A DNA stretch of 14,094 nucleotides from JAJFVC01 sp039698075. Its GTDB lineage: Bacteria; Planctomycetota; Planctomycetia; Pirellulales; Thermoguttaceae. The notes beneath the pieces were generated by a model. That model saw nothing but the letters and a program-made list of their open reading frames with translations. It did no database searches and was not told the origin of the DNA. Each line of letters begins with the position of its first letter. Position 1 is the first letter of the stretch. The stretch covers positions 1 through 14,094 of the forward strand of contig JBDKTJ010000013.1 in NCBI GenBank assembly GCA_039698075.1. The letters are read 5' to 3'. Shown here one piece after another: positions 14,068-14,094 of this stretch. A program made the position numbers and the translations under genes.

Positions 14068-14094
14068 GGTGACGTTGTTGGAGGAGGAGCGACA
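13995..14094 (+). mobile_element. Left end of an IS630-type insertion sequence (partial)
   Basis: The transposase start at 14051 implies that the element's left end lies a few tens of bases upstream. The boundary given is a guess at a TA (13995-13996), the dinucleotide that IS630 elements target and duplicate. No second end is in the window, so the terminal inverted repeat cannot be checked. Confidence 0.4.
14051..14094 (+). CDS. IS630-family transposase, N-terminal start (partial)
   Basis: Only 14 full codons are present: MEKRYRVTLLEEER. This matches the typical opening of IS630-family transposases (M-x-K-x-Y-x-V-x-L-x-x-x-E-R) that leads into the helix-turn-helix DNA-binding domain. A strong ribosome site, AGGAGG at 14040-14045, sits 5 nt before the ATG, much better than those of most genes here. 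The catalytic DDE domain is beyond the edge, so activity cannot be judged. Identification rests on a short stretch, hence moderate confidence. Confidence 0.7.
   Translation, partial: MEKRYRVTLLEEER

Noticed and set aside
1..14094. CRISPR array, tRNA or rRNA
   Set aside because: No regularly spaced direct repeats and no cloverleaf or rRNA-like stretch were seen on reading.

Overview
The window is GC-rich bacterial chromosome. Gene order, protein types and long spurious antisense reading frames fit a member of the Planctomycetota, probably near Pirellulales; this is an inference from overall style, because no rRNA is present. Most genes lie on the + strand and only one clear gene is on the - strand.

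Left part (1-8410): the 3' end of an AraC-family regulator gene, then seven co-directional genes that look like one catabolic locus. They encode an SSS-family sodium:solute symporter, an RraA-family (pyruvate-aldolase-like) protein, a heparinase II/III-type polysaccharide lyase without a signal peptide, a protein of unknown function that looks like an all-helical toroid, a small VOC (glyoxalase-fold) protein, a zinc-type alcohol dehydrogenase of the medium-chain family, and a short-chain dehydrogenase very close to KduD (2-dehydro-3-deoxy-D-gluconate 5-dehydrogenase). The last five genes are tightly packed, with gaps or overlaps of 4 nt and one gap of 37 nt. The simplest reading is uptake of uronic-acid-containing oligosaccharides, cytoplasmic cleavage by the lyase to unsaturated uronate, and redox conversion to 2-keto-3-deoxygluconate, with the RraA-like protein as a candidate for the final retro-aldol step. 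KduI, KdgK and KdgA are not in the window, so the joining steps are open. This is the best candidate here for a not-yet-described variant pathway.

Middle part (8445-11487): a - strand gene for a secreted c-type cytochrome of the c' type with an apparently duplicated fold but only one haem site, convergent with the kduD-like gene. Divergent from it are purM, a metallo-beta-lactamase-fold hydrolase of the YycJ/WalJ type, and rpmG (ribosomal protein L33) with only half of the usual zinc cysteines.

Right part (11488-14094): a 200-bp spacer packed with inverted repeats, including a large imperfect hairpin built of 7-nt units, then recJ. The final 640 bp are visibly less GC-rich. They hold a small membrane protein whose 3' end appears to have been replaced by the left end of an IS630-type insertion sequence, whose transposase gene begins at 14051 and runs off the window.
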